From assembly GCA_002337145.1 (NCBI GenBank), contig DDFK01000004.1:186001-250000 (forward strand): a stretch of DNA of 64,000 bases, given 5' to 3'. Source of the stretch: Chitinophagaceae bacterium UBA1930 (GTDB taxonomy: Bacteria > Bacteroidota > Bacteroidia > Chitinophagales > Chitinophagaceae). Positions 8,378 to 17,108 of this stretch are shown here, one piece after another; position 1 is the stretch's first letter; each line of letters starts with the position of its first letter. Below the pieces are notes generated by a model. The model had not been told where the DNA came from, ran no database searches, and was given only the letters and a program-made list of their open reading frames with translations. The translations under genes and the position numbers were made by a program.

Positions 8378-9298
8378 ATGCCCCAAAGAATAACCACCAA
8401 ATCTGCCTTTTCTGCTATCGTAATAAGTATTGCTTACTTACTGGTTTCTGCATGGTTGATTGGTTATAAGCCGGAACAGCTAATATTGGTAGCATTGTTT
8501 CTTGGCTGTTATTTCCTTTCATCTATCACCAGGAAATTCATTCTCGGCTTTTCTGTGTTCATTGTTTTCTGGATCGTGTTCGATTACATGAAAGCCTTTC
8601 CCAACTACCACTACAACACAGTACATATTGCACAGTTGTACAATGCCGAAAAAGATGTGTTCGGCTTTATGCACAATGGCGTACGCATCACACCCAACGA
8701 ATACTGGTTACAGCACCACACCAAATTTCTCGATGTGCTAAGCGGCATCTTCTACTTAAGCTGGGTGCCTGTGCCCTTGATATTTGCAGGCTTCCTGTTC
8801 TTCAAAAACAGACAGCAATTCTTCTACTTCTCCCTTACTTTTTTATTGGTAAACCTCATTGGTTTTGCCATCTACTATATCTATCCTGCGGCACCACCCT
8901 GGTATATACAGCAATACGGCTTCCAGTTCCATGCAGGTACATTGGGCAATACTGCCGGGCTGCAACGCTTCGATGATTATTTTCATGTATCCATCTTCAA
9001 AGGGCTGTACCAAAAAAGCTCCAATGTATTTGCAGCCATGCCATCGCTGCATTCATCCTACCCACTTATACTGTTATACTATGGCATAAAATCCAAAGCC
9101 GGTTGGGTAAACATTTTCTTTGCAACCATCATGCTCGGCATCTGGTTCTCCGCCATCTACACCAGCCACCACTATGTGCTGGATGTATTGGCCGGTATTA
9201 CCTGTGCCATAGTAGGCATTGTACTGTTCAGGCTGCTGGCTACAAAAAACAAGGTCTTCATCAACTGGCTAAATAGGTGGATTGCAGCCGTAAGCTGA
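8378..9298 (+). CDS. PAP2-superfamily protein, AUR1/inositol phosphorylceramide synthase-like
   Basis: A 306-residue polytopic membrane protein of the PAP2_3 type. It carries IYPAAPPWY (168-176), AMPSLHSSYP with H225, and SHHYVLDVLAG with H264/H265 and D269. This trio matches fungal AUR1 and its bacterial relatives, which transfer phosphoinositol from phosphatidylinositol to ceramide. It is the last gene of the inositol-lipid operon and ends two bases from the convergent stop of a second PAP2 gene. I infer that it makes inositol phosphorylceramide or a dihydroceramide equivalent, consistent with the serine-palmitoyltransferase-like gene 6 kb away. A simple lipid phosphatase is the alternative. 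Confidence 0.78.
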   Translation: MPQRITTKSAFSAIVISIAYLLVSAWLIGYKPEQLILVALFLGCYFLSSITRKFILGFSVFIVFWIVFDYMKAFPNYHYNTVHIAQLYNAEKDVFGFMHNGVRITPNEYWLQHHTKFLDVLSGIFYLSWVPVPLIFAGFLFFKNRQQFFYFSLTFLLVNLIGFAIYYIYPAAPPWYIQQYGFQFHAGTLGNTAGLQRFDDYFHVSIFKGLYQKSSNVFAAMPSLHSSYPLILLYYGIKSKAGWVNIFFATIMLGIWFSAIYTSHHYVLDVLAGITCAIVGIVLFRLLATKNKVFINWLNRWIAAVS

Positions 9299-9300
9299 TG

Positions 9301-9924
9301 CTATACTGCAGCTATTTTTTTGGCAAGCCATACAATGGGAAAGGCAAACACAAAAGCCATTACCACATCCAATGTATAATGCACATGCTGCACCAATACC
9401 ATTGCTGCAATGGCCAGCGATGATAAAAAGGTAAGCACCTTGTCTGTTTTGCTGGGCAGGCATAAAAACATCATGAACTGTGTGGCCGTATGCCCCGAAA
9501 AGAACAGGTCTTTTGTAATGAACCTGCTGCCATAAAATGTATTGCTGATGGGGTCCTTCAACTCTATTAAACCAATGGGGGCATTTAAGGGCGTAAGCGA
9601 TATGCTGATGATCCTGCACACATTCAATAAGATGAATGCCCATTGGAACAATAGAAATATCCTCGGCTGCTGAACGCAACGCCATACCGTATAAACAGCC
9701 ATGGTCCATATAATGGCAAAAATGGGAATGGATAGGTTGATGCTGGGCAAGTGTGCCAATACCACATCATTAAACCGGTAACCCTCCCTTTTTTCTATAT
9801 GGCCAAAAAACAGCGGAAGCGTAGGCAATAACAAAAGCAGCACCACAAAACCCAATAAAAACCTGTTCCTAAATGCCTGTTGCTGCCAAACCTCGACCCA
9901 ACGTTGCTTAAAAGTCAATTCCAT
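9301..9924 (-). CDS. PAP2_C (sphingomyelin synthase-like) membrane protein
   Basis: A 207-residue polytopic protein. The motif DLFFSGHTATQFM and, about 45 residues later, HVHYTLDVVMAF match the D3/D4 blocks (SGHT, HYTxDV) of the sphingomyelin-synthase-like PAP2_C family, which transfers a phospho-headgroup between lipids. I start at the ATG at 9922-9924 (MELTFKQRW); the longer frame from 9978 would read through the terminator hairpin at 9955-9974. The gene converges on the AUR1-like gene with only two bases between the stops. Headgroup and substrate are not deducible, but a role in sphingolipid headgroup exchange fits the neighbourhood. Confidence 0.7.
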   Translation of the reverse strand: MELTFKQRWVEVWQQQAFRNRFLLGFVVLLLLLPTLPLFFGHIEKREGYRFNDVVLAHLPSINLSIPIFAIIWTMAVYTVWRCVQQPRIFLLFQWAFILLNVCRIISISLTPLNAPIGLIELKDPISNTFYGSRFITKDLFFSGHTATQFMMFLCLPSKTDKVLTFLSSLAIAAMVLVQHVHYTLDVVMAFVFAFPIVWLAKKIAAV

Positions 9925-9945
9925 TTTGCAATGGTACAAATTGAA

Positions 9946-9974
9946 AATAAAAAACCCCTGTAAAATTACAGGGG
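9946..9974 (-). terminator. Rho-independent terminator of the nagB-lmbE gene
   Basis: A perfect 9-bp stem with a 2-base loop (CCCCTGTAA / TTACAGGGG, 9955-9974) is followed, on the minus strand, by an uninterrupted TTTTTTATT run. It lies 70 bp past the stop of the minus-strand gene at 10044. Confidence 0.8.
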
Positions 9975-10043
9975 CCATTGTACGGGTGCCGTTTCACAGG
10001 ATTTAATAAGCTGTGGTATAGCTATCGTTATGTGTTTGCTTCA

Positions 10044-11966
10044 CTAAAATCTCCATCTTACAAAGGCTTCCATGGCTGCATACTTCGTCATGCCCAAAGC
10101 CCCGTAAATATTGGCCGTATTCGCATTCCTTTCCTCGGCACGCTGCCAGAACTCCCTTGCGTCGCTGCCCTGAAAAGGAACCATGTCCTTCTGCGACTGA
10201 TGTATGAATATGCCGAACCGCTTCTTCATTACCTGGTCAGGGCTCATGGGTATGGCCATTTCAATTTCGGCAATATCCCATTCCTGCCATGCACCCTTAT
10301 ACATCCACACATAGCAATCATTTATCCATGCATCGCCTTCGGCCTTAATGCGTTTAACGCTCTCAAAAATAATGTCCAAACATACTTTATGCGTGCCATG
10401 CGGGTCGGCCAAATCGCCTGCACAGAATATCTGCTGCGGTTTTATCTTACGCAACAGTTCCATGGTTATGGCTATGTCTTCTTCGCCCATCGGGTTCTTT
10501 TCAATGGTGCCCGTTTCATAAAAAGGCAGGTTCTGAAAATGTGCCTTGTCATCCGTTAAGCCCACATACCTGCAAGTGGCCTTCGCCTCGCATCTTCTTA
10601 TCAAACCTTTAATGGCCCTTATTTCCGGTGTGTCCCTATCGTTTGTTTTTTTGGTGGCAAGAAATTCCCTTGCATCATGCAATATCTGCTGGCTCGTTTT
10701 GTTGTCAATGCCAAACATATCCTCAAAGCCCACCGCAAAATCAAGGAACCGGGTCACAAACTCATCCGTTACCGCAATATTGCCACTTGTTTGGTAGGCC
10801 ACATGCACTTCATGCCCCTGATCGTGCAAACGCATGAATGTGCCACCCATGCTAATGATGTCATCATCGGGGTGAGGGGAGAAGATGATGCATTTTTTTG
10901 GATAGGGCTCGCTACGCTCCGGATGCTGCGGTATCACTGCATTCGGCTTGCCACCTGGCCAGCCCGTAATGCCATCACGCAGCATATAATACACCTGTAG
11001 GTTTATTTCGTAAGCATCGCCTTTCTCTACCAGTAAATCGCTTAGGCCACTTTCATTGTAATCGTGTGTGGTAAGGCTAAGTACCGGTTTGTCCAGTTTC
11101 AGGGCCATATTCACTACCGCACGTTTTATCATGCTATCCGTCCACTCGCACTCACCTGTAAGCCAAGGCAGCTTTATCCTTGTCAGGTCGCTTGCCGCCG
11201 TTTCATCAATTACAAAAGTGCAATCGTTGTGCTGCTGTAAAATGCTGGCGGGCACCTGCTCGGTAACATGGCCTTCCACACTTTTGGCCACAATGGCCGA
11301 TTTGCGTCCCCATGCCATCAGCAATATTTTCTTTGCTTTCAATATGGTGCTAATGCCCATAGTAATGGCCATGCGGGGCACCTGCGATATGTTCTGGAAT
11401 TCGTAGCTATTCGCAATACGCGTACTGTTATCCAACGAAGTGATCCTTGTTTTGGAAAAGATGCTAGAGCCCGGCTCGTTAAAACCAATATGCCCGTTGC
11501 CACCAATGCCCAGCACTTGTAGGTCTATGCCGCCAACGGCTTCAATCAATTGTTCATATTTCTGGCAATGCTTCTTCACGTCTTCTTTTGCCAGCTCTCC
11601 ATTGGGTATATTGATATTGGCTTTGTCTATATCAATATGGTTGAACAGGTGGCGGTGCATAAAGCTCCAATAACTCTGGAAAGCCTCACGCTCTAAAGGA
11701 TAATATTCATCCAGGTTAAAAGTGATCACGTTTTTAAAACTCAGGCCTTCTTCCTTATGCAGCCTTACCAGCTCGGCATACATGCTGATTGGGGTAGACC
11801 CTGTGGCCAAACCCAGCACACAGTCTTCGCCCTTGGCCTGTTTTTCACGTACCAGTTTGGCAATTTCCTGTGCCACGAACTTGGACCCGTCTTTAGGCGT
11901 AGCAAATATTTTTACAGGAACTTTCTCAAAACTATCCGTAAGGTCAATGTCAAGTTTATGGGCCAT
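10044..11966 (-). CDS. nagB: Glucosamine-6-phosphate deaminase fused to a PIG-L/LmbE-type deacetylase domain
   Basis: A 640-residue two-domain protein. Residues about 15-265 are NagB: LATGSTPISMYAEL, TFNLDEYYPL (catalytic Asp region), and GIGGNGHIGFNEPGS. This domain converts glucosamine 6-phosphate to fructose 6-phosphate and ammonia. From about residue 355 a PIG-L/LmbE deacetylase domain follows: IIFSPHPDDDIISMGGTFM, with the Zn-binding PHPDD motif, and later FCAGDLADPHGTHK. The fusion suggests deacetylation and deamination of amino sugars in one chain, although N-acetylglucosamine-6-phosphate is not the classic PIG-L substrate. I start at MAHKLDID (11966) because a TATCTTTG promoter box lies at 11987-11994, leaving little or no room for the ATG at 11984. 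NagB-LmbE fusions recur in Bacteroidota. Confidence 0.9.
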   Translation of the reverse strand: MAHKLDIDLTDSFEKVPVKIFATPKDGSKFVAQEIAKLVREKQAKGEDCVLGLATGSTPISMYAELVRLHKEEGLSFKNVITFNLDEYYPLEREAFQSYWSFMHRHLFNHIDIDKANINIPNGELAKEDVKKHCQKYEQLIEAVGGIDLQVLGIGGNGHIGFNEPGSSIFSKTRITSLDNSTRIANSYEFQNISQVPRMAITMGISTILKAKKILLMAWGRKSAIVAKSVEGHVTEQVPASILQQHNDCTFVIDETAASDLTRIKLPWLTGECEWTDSMIKRAVVNMALKLDKPVLSLTTHDYNESGLSDLLVEKGDAYEINLQVYYMLRDGITGWPGGKPNAVIPQHPERSEPYPKKCIIFSPHPDDDIISMGGTFMRLHDQGHEVHVAYQTSGNIAVTDEFVTRFLDFAVGFEDMFGIDNKTSQQILHDAREFLATKKTNDRDTPEIRAIKGLIRRCEAKATCRYVGLTDDKAHFQNLPFYETGTIEKNPMGEEDIAITMELLRKIKPQQIFCAGDLADPHGTHKVCLDIIFESVKRIKAEGDAWINDCYVWMYKGAWQEWDIAEIEMAIPMSPDQVMKKRFGIFIHQSQKDMVPFQGSDAREFWQRAEERNANTANIYGALGMTKYAAMEAFVRWRF

Positions 11967-11986
11967 AATTGCGGTTTTTTGCATGA

Positions 11987-11994
11987 CAAAGATA
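11987..11994 (-). promoter_or_regulatory. Promoter -7 box of nagB-lmbE
   Basis: On the minus strand this reads TATCTTTG, an exact TAnnTTTG box. Transcription would begin near 11980, about 14 bases before the ATG at 11966. No convincing -33 TTG is seen at the expected distance. Confidence 0.5.
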
Positions 11995-12138
11995 ATTTTT
12001 TGCGGGACTTTGCGGAAAATATGTTTGATTATTCTTTTGTACTAACTACCATTTAGCTGAACTAATAACCAATAACCAGCAACTTTTAACTACGAATAGC
12101 AAGAATGGGCACCAGTTTATTAGTAACATTCGTGACTA

Positions 12139-13293
12139 TCATTTGCTGATCCACTTCAGGCAGGTAGGGTTGCCTACTGCTATTTGTGTGCCTGTGTAAG
12201 TTAATAAACCGGTGGCAATATCCCGTTTAAAAACAACTACATTGTCACTTTGTTGATTGGCCACCAATAAGAAGCGGTTGCTTGGGTCAAGTACAAAATT
12301 CCTGGGCACCGTGCCTAAGGTTGGCTGGTGATCAACTAGTGTCAATTTACCGGTTGCTGCATCAACAGAAAAAATACCGATGGTATTGCTGCTGCCACGG
12401 TTACTGGTGTATAAGAATTTGCCATCGCTGGATAAGTGTATATCTGCCGAAGCAGCACTGCCCTTATAGCCTTCGGGCACCGATGATATAATTTGTACTG
12501 GTTCAAAAACGCCCTTTCTATTTGGGGTAAGTACAGTTACGGTATTGCTCAGTTCCTCAATTACATAAGCAAATTTTCCCGAAGGGTGAAACTCAAAATG
12601 CCTGGGCCCTGAGCCTGGTACGCTTTCAATAAATGGTTGCTTGGCAGGCGTGGCCTTACCGATTGTCGCATCAAACTGGTACAGCATTATTTTATCAATA
12701 CCAAGATCTTGTACAAACAGTAATTTATTATCATTGGAGAAAACAGTGGAATGCACATGTGGCCCCTGTTGCCTTGATTTGTCCGGCCCCGAACCTGCAT
12801 GCTGTATTACTTGTATGGGCGTATCGAGTAAGCCATTTTCCTTTACAGCAAGTATTGCTAAACTACCGCTGCTATAATTGGCAGCCACTGCCCATTTACC
12901 CGTTTGGTCAAGGGCCACATAGCAAGGGTGCTTGCCACCAGAAGGTTGGGTGTTCAGCTCTGTAAGCTTGCCATCTTTTTTGTTGAATGCAAAAGCTGAA
13001 ATGCTACCGGTTGTGGTAAACCTCGTACTATCGGCCTTTTCATTTACCGCATACACATACTGTTCACTTTTTGATACGGCCAGGTAAGATGGGTTAGATG
13101 TTTTTACCTTGCTTACATATTGCAGCGTTGCGGCACCTGCATCAAAATCATATACATACATGCCCTCACTTTTGCCCGAAGTATATGTGCCAATTATCAA
13201 GTAATAATGATTGGCTTGCTGTGCAACTGCATCCATTACAATAAGCACTATACACATGCAGGCAAGCAAAACCCGGACAGAATATTTTTTCAT
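12139..13293 (-). CDS. Lactonase family protein (6-phosphogluconolactonase-like seven-bladed beta-propeller)
   Basis: A 384-residue exported protein with a signal peptide (residues 1-24, VLLACMCIVLIVMDAVAQ). The mature part has the YbhE/Pgl-like pattern: GTYTSGKSEGMYVYDFD at the start, GGKHPCYVALDQTGKWAVAA, GPHVHSTVFSNDNKLLFVQD, GSGPRHFEFHPSGKFAYVIE, and a C-terminal GNPTCLKWI. Cytoplasmic members hydrolyse 6-phosphogluconolactone. The signal peptide here puts the protein in the periplasm or outside, so another lactone or a sugar-acid ester is more likely. It is a single gene in a run of minus-strand genes. Confidence 0.85.
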   Translation of the reverse strand: MKKYSVRVLLACMCIVLIVMDAVAQQANHYYLIIGTYTSGKSEGMYVYDFDAGAATLQYVSKVKTSNPSYLAVSKSEQYVYAVNEKADSTRFTTTGSISAFAFNKKDGKLTELNTQPSGGKHPCYVALDQTGKWAVAANYSSGSLAILAVKENGLLDTPIQVIQHAGSGPDKSRQQGPHVHSTVFSNDNKLLFVQDLGIDKIMLYQFDATIGKATPAKQPFIESVPGSGPRHFEFHPSGKFAYVIEELSNTVTVLTPNRKGVFEPVQIISSVPEGYKGSAASADIHLSSDGKFLYTSNRGSSNTIGIFSVDAATGKLTLVDHQPTLGTVPRNFVLDPSNRFLLVANQQSDNVVVFKRDIATGLLTYTGTQIAVGNPTCLKWISK

Positions 13294-13427
13294 ATAGCAA
13301 TTTATCCATTCAATAAATTAAGCAACAGTTTACTGTTATGGCAGTTGATTGGGTAGCGTACCAGTTGGCGGAATCTCAAATTCAGTTGGTAAAAACCGGT
13401 ATCTCGCAACTGGTAACTTGCCACTTA

Positions 13428-15074
13428 TTATTTCAGCACTTCCTCAATCACTTTACCGATACAGCCACTGGGCATTTGTATATTCAATAGGGCTGCAACT
13501 GTTGCAGAAATATCGGTCATATAGGTTTCCCTTTTCAAACTGCCATGCTTAATGCCCCAGCCATAAAATACCAGGGGTATATGCGAGTCGTAGGCATTCC
13601 ATACACCATGGCTCATGCCCAGTTTGCCTGCATCCATTACACCTGTTTTGGTAATCACCAGCAGGTCGCCGCTACGTTGTGGGTTATGGCCGTTTACCAC
13701 CATTTCACGCAGCTTCATGGGTACAGTGCCTGGGTTCTGCTTGTCAACCACATTCAACACTTCATCTTTCTTTAGTAGGTATTGCGTTATTGTTTTTTTA
13801 ATAACGGCTTCGTCCAACTTGGCAGAGTCAAGGGCAGCATGGTTCAGGTAAATATCAAACTCATGCACTGCGTTAATCAGCTTGGTTACGCCTGTCTGGT
13901 TTTTAAGGTACTCGTTCAGCGACTTCTTAATGTCGCCATCATCCAGCCTGCCACCCGGTATGCCATGCTTGTTAAGAAACTCAGGCACATGTGCCCCTGC
14001 ATGGTCTGCAGTCAGGAAAACAGTGTACTGGTTCTTGCCCACAGTTTTGTCCAGGTAATCCAACAGGCTGCCCAGGGTTTCATCCAGTCTTGCATAGGTA
14101 TCCAGTAGCTCCCACGAATTCGGACCAAAAGCATGTCCTACATAATCCGTCGATGAAAAGCTCACCGCCAAAAAATCAGTCACTTCATGCTTACCCATCT
14201 GCTCATAAGCAATTACGTTCTTGGCCAATTCACCTAACAGTGTATTGCCATAAGGGGTGCCCAATATCTTGCTGTAATCCTTTCCTTTAAACTGCTGCAG
14301 GTTATAGGGAAAAGAAACCGGCTCTTTGCCATACAACTGCCTGGTGTAGGCACTGTAATTGGTATCGCAGTTTTTCTCGTACACGTCTTTTGCCAGCAAC
14401 AGGTTCCAGTTCTTTTCATACAAAGAATCTGCAATTTTTTTATTGTTGAAGTGCTGCATCCACTGCGGCTCCTCGGTCATGTAATACGTGCTGGTAATAA
14501 AGTTGCCGCTCTTGCCATCGTACCAATACGCTGCATTGGCTGCATGCCCTGCGGGTATAATGGCCCCCCTGTCTTTCATGGATATACCAATGGTCTTACT
14601 GCGGAAATTGGTTGACAGACGCAACTCATCTGTAATCGTGGTAGCAAATACATTATTGGGGCTCATTTGCCCGTCATCTGCCTTGCTGCTGCCAATGCCC
14701 TGCACACTTTTGTCTTCCACACAATACACATCCCGTTTAAGGTTATTGTCCCACCAGTTATTGCCCGTAATGCCATGTATGGCAGGCACGCTTCCGGTGT
14801 ACACGCAGGTATGTCCGCAGGCGGTTACCGTAGGCAGGTAAGGCACAAAAGTATTGTCGCAGGTAAAGCCTTCGCCCAGCAACCTTTTAAAGCCGCCATT
14901 GGCTTTATAGGCATCGTAAAAACGGTACAGGTAGTCCCAACGCATCTGGTCTATTACAATACCTACAACCAGTTTGGGTTTTGGCGTTGCTGTTGCTGTG
15001 TTGCCAACATTTTTTTGTTGTGCACCAACTACTAAAACACTGCAAATGGCCAGGCAAAAGAAAAAGCTTTTCAT
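13428..15074 (-). CDS. Alkaline phosphatase family protein (PafA-type, nucleotide pyrophosphatase/phosphodiesterase fold)
   Basis: A 548-residue secreted phosphatase with a signal peptide (MKSFFFCLAICSVLVVGAQ). Metal and nucleophile motifs of the alkaline-phosphatase superfamily are present: VGIVIDQMRWDYL (first Asp ligand), PTVTACGHTCVYTG with the nucleophilic Thr near residue 82-84, GITGNNWWD, GISMKDRGAI carrying the Lys-x-Arg pair of PafA, SSTDYVGHAFGP, and TADHAGAHVP for the second metal site. PafA enzymes are calcium- or zinc-dependent, phosphate-insensitive monoesterases that free phosphate outside the cell. Length agrees with PafA (about 545). No Pho-box-like element was identified upstream. 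Confidence 0.87.
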   Translation of the reverse strand: MKSFFFCLAICSVLVVGAQQKNVGNTATATPKPKLVVGIVIDQMRWDYLYRFYDAYKANGGFKRLLGEGFTCDNTFVPYLPTVTACGHTCVYTGSVPAIHGITGNNWWDNNLKRDVYCVEDKSVQGIGSSKADDGQMSPNNVFATTITDELRLSTNFRSKTIGISMKDRGAIIPAGHAANAAYWYDGKSGNFITSTYYMTEEPQWMQHFNNKKIADSLYEKNWNLLLAKDVYEKNCDTNYSAYTRQLYGKEPVSFPYNLQQFKGKDYSKILGTPYGNTLLGELAKNVIAYEQMGKHEVTDFLAVSFSSTDYVGHAFGPNSWELLDTYARLDETLGSLLDYLDKTVGKNQYTVFLTADHAGAHVPEFLNKHGIPGGRLDDGDIKKSLNEYLKNQTGVTKLINAVHEFDIYLNHAALDSAKLDEAVIKKTITQYLLKKDEVLNVVDKQNPGTVPMKLREMVVNGHNPQRSGDLLVITKTGVMDAGKLGMSHGVWNAYDSHIPLVFYGWGIKHGSLKRETYMTDISATVAALLNIQMPSGCIGKVIEEVLK

Positions 15075-15215
15075 TCAAAAATGTTTAAGCCGTGAAGTTA
15101 AGGTAGATGTATAATGCGGGTATTAATTTATGGTAAATCCTTTTGGCCTTTAACCTATATAAGCAATAGGGTTACTGATACTTTAGGCCATAATTCTGCA
15201 CATTATGTGTATGGC

Positions 15216-15246
15216 TTGCTGCTTAAGCCGTTAAACCTTACTTTTG
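15216..15246 (+). promoter_or_regulatory. Complete Bacteroidota promoter upstream of the serine-palmitoyltransferase-like gene
   Basis: TTG at 15216-15218, a 20-base spacer and TACTTTTG at 15239-15246 match the TTG-N19-21-TAnnTTTG consensus. Transcription should begin near 15253, giving a leader of about 128 bases. Nothing else was recognised in the 300-base gap between the divergent genes. Confidence 0.65.
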
Positions 15247-15380
15247 CGGCAGTTTTTTAGAAATAACAATTTGGTAATAGTTGCCGGATATTGTTTCAAC
15301 AGTTGATGGGTGCAACGCCACTACAGCTAAATAATGTGCAGCAGCTAAGTACATAACCCTTTAAAAATTGCAATCAAGTT

Positions 15381-16640
15381 ATGGCAGACATTTTTGAAAA
15401 GTTGGTGAAGAATTACGGTCCAATTGGCCAGCACCGTGAAAGGGCACATGGATATTTTGCATTTCCCAAACTGGAAGGGCCCATCAGTAGCAGGATGAAG
15501 TTCCGTGGCAAAGATGTGATTGTATGGAGCCTGAACAACTACCTGGGCTTGGCCAACCATCCCGATATACGTAAGATTGATGCAGACGCTTCGCAGGAGT
15601 GGGGATTGGCTTACCCGATGGGTGCCAGGATGATGAGCGGCAACAGCAATAACCATGAGCAACTGGAAGCAGAACTCGCTGCCTTTGAAAGCAAGGAAGA
15701 TGCGATATTGTTGAACTTTGGCTATCAGGGCATCATGAGTACCATTGATGCCATCTGCGGCAGGCACGATGTAATTGTGTACGATGCGGAAAGCCATGCA
15801 TGTATCATAGACGGTTTGCGTTTGCACCCCGGTCACCGTTATGTGTTCAAGCACAACGACCTCGAAGATTTTGAAAAACAAATGGAGCGTGCCACTGCCC
15901 TGATTGAGAAACAGAAAACAGGCGGTATATTGGTGATTACGGAAGGTGTGTTTGGTATGGCAGGCGACCAGGGCAAACTGAAAGAGATTATTGACTTGAA
16001 AAGCAAGTTCAATTTCCGCTTGCTGGTAGATGATGCACATGGTTTTGGCACACTTGGCAAAACTGGTGCTGGTGCAGGTGAGGAGCAAGGTTGCCAGGAT
16101 GGTATCGACCTGTACTTCTCTACATTTGCCAAATCAATGGCAAGCATTGGTGCATTCCTTGCCGGCCCAAGAATCATCATCGACTATATCCGCTACAATA
16201 TCCGTTCGCAAATATTTGCCAAGAGCTTGCCTATGCCAATTGTAATGGGCAACCTGAAACGTTTGGACATGTTGCGTACCATGCCCGAACTAAAAGAAAA
16301 GCTTTGGAGCAATGCCCTGCGTTTGCAGACAGGCTTAAAAGAACGTGGCTTTGATATTGGCAATACCGATAGCCCTGTAACACCCGTGTACATGAAAGGT
16401 GGCGTGGAAGAAGCTACCCAAATGGTAATGGACCTGCGTGAGAACTACGGTGTGTTTGCATCTATTGTGGTATACCCTGTTATTCCTAAAGGACATATCA
16501 TTTACCGCCTGATACCAAGTGCAGCACACAGCTTTGATGATATTGACATTACCCTGAAAGCGTTCAGCGAAACAAAAGAGAAACTGGATGCCGGTGCGTA
16601 TAAGGCAGAAGTGATACCGGATATGGCAGAAGCGAAATAA
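15381..16640 (+). CDS. spt: Alpha-oxoamine synthase, serine palmitoyltransferase-like (PLP-dependent)
   Basis: A 419-residue PLP enzyme of the fold-type I alpha-oxoamine synthase family. Visible blocks: WSLNNYLGLANHPDI (42-56 region), GARMMSGNSNNHEQLE, VYDAESHACIIDG (His stacking on PLP), DDAHGFGTLGKTGAG (the Asp and His that contact the cofactor), and YFSTFAKSMASIGAF with the Schiff-base Lys. The family condenses an amino acid with an acyl-CoA; members are AONS, KBL, ALAS and SPT. The GPIGQHRERAHGYFAFPKLEG N-terminus and the overall sequence resemble the Bacteroidota enzymes identified as serine palmitoyltransferase, which start sphingolipid synthesis. The inositol-phosphorylceramide-type genes nearby support this. 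2-Amino-3-ketobutyrate CoA ligase is the main alternative. Confidence 0.7.
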   Translation: MADIFEKLVKNYGPIGQHRERAHGYFAFPKLEGPISSRMKFRGKDVIVWSLNNYLGLANHPDIRKIDADASQEWGLAYPMGARMMSGNSNNHEQLEAELAAFESKEDAILLNFGYQGIMSTIDAICGRHDVIVYDAESHACIIDGLRLHPGHRYVFKHNDLEDFEKQMERATALIEKQKTGGILVITEGVFGMAGDQGKLKEIIDLKSKFNFRLLVDDAHGFGTLGKTGAGAGEEQGCQDGIDLYFSTFAKSMASIGAFLAGPRIIIDYIRYNIRSQIFAKSLPMPIVMGNLKRLDMLRTMPELKEKLWSNALRLQTGLKERGFDIGNTDSPVTPVYMKGGVEEATQMVMDLRENYGVFASIVVYPVIPKGHIIYRLIPSAAHSFDDIDITLKAFSETKEKLDAGAYKAEVIPDMAEAK

Positions 16641-16674
16641 GGATTAAGTATATAGGTTTATAAAGTATATAAAG

Positions 16675-16711
16675 TAAGCTGTCTTTTAACAAGGGCAGCT
16701 TTTCTTTTTGT
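16675..16711 (+). terminator. Terminator after the serine-palmitoyltransferase-like gene
   Basis: AAGCTGTC (16676-16683) pairs with GGCAGCTT (16694-16702) apart from one G-T pair, and is followed by TTCTTTTTG. It lies 35 bp past the stop. Confidence 0.55.
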
Positions 16712-16778
16712 TATTGGTTAATCAGTTAATTGGTTTATTTGTTAATCGATGGTAAGATGTTGTGTATGCAAATCCTAT

Positions 16779-16832
16779 CTGCAAAGCAGACAATCAGTGA
16801 TTAATCCATTCAACCCGTTTCATCCGTGTGCC
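16779..16832 (+). repeat. Dispersed CTGC-N3-GCAG repeat, copy 1
   Basis: Begins with the mini-hairpin CTGCAAAGCAG, continues with ACAATCAGTG, ATCCATTCAACCCG and ends in CATCCGTGTGC. The same order of blocks recurs in at least twelve intergenic places in this window, in both orientations. Confidence 0.8.
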
Positions 16833-16951
16833 AATAATGTGTATTTTTTAAAACGATGAAGAAGTCGGTTTATAAGTATTGTTGGCTGAATGGTTGACTC
16901 ATTAATTGATAACGATTGTCGCGTATAAATTTAGTTGCATATAAACCCTAT

Positions 16952-17004
16952 CTGCGAAGCAGACAATCCGTGATTAATCCATTCAACCCGTTTCATCCGT
17001 GTGC
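16952..17004 (+). repeat. Dispersed CTGC-N3-GCAG repeat, copy 2
   Basis: Almost identical to copy 1, 173 bp upstream: CTGCGAAGCAG hairpin, ACAATCCGTG, then TTCAACCCG and CATCCGTGTGC. The loop changed from AAA to GAA while the stem bases are kept. Confidence 0.8.
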
Positions 17005-17033
17005 CAATAATACGCTTGTTTATACTACAAAGT

Positions 17034-17101
17034 AATTAACCATAAACTACCCATAAACCAATCAACTAGTTAACTAATAAACCAGTTAACCAATTAACTT
17101 C
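17034..17101. repeat. AT-rich GGTTAAC/AACTAGTT word tract
   Basis: A low-complexity stretch made of degenerate words AACCAAT, AACTAGTT, AACTAATAA, AACCAGTT and AACCAATT. Tracts of the same composition lie beside most copies of the dispersed repeat (19.4-19.9, 35.6-35.8, 38.5-38.9, 42.4-42.6 kb). It ends at the stop of the minus-strand hydrolase gene at 17109. Confidence 0.7.
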
Positions 17102-17108
17102 TTCCCCC

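Noticed and set aside
9925..9978. N-terminal extension of the PAP2_C protein (MAPVILQGFFIF...)
   Set aside because: It would be encoded by the terminator hairpin of the upstream gene; the ATG at 9922-9924 is the likelier start.
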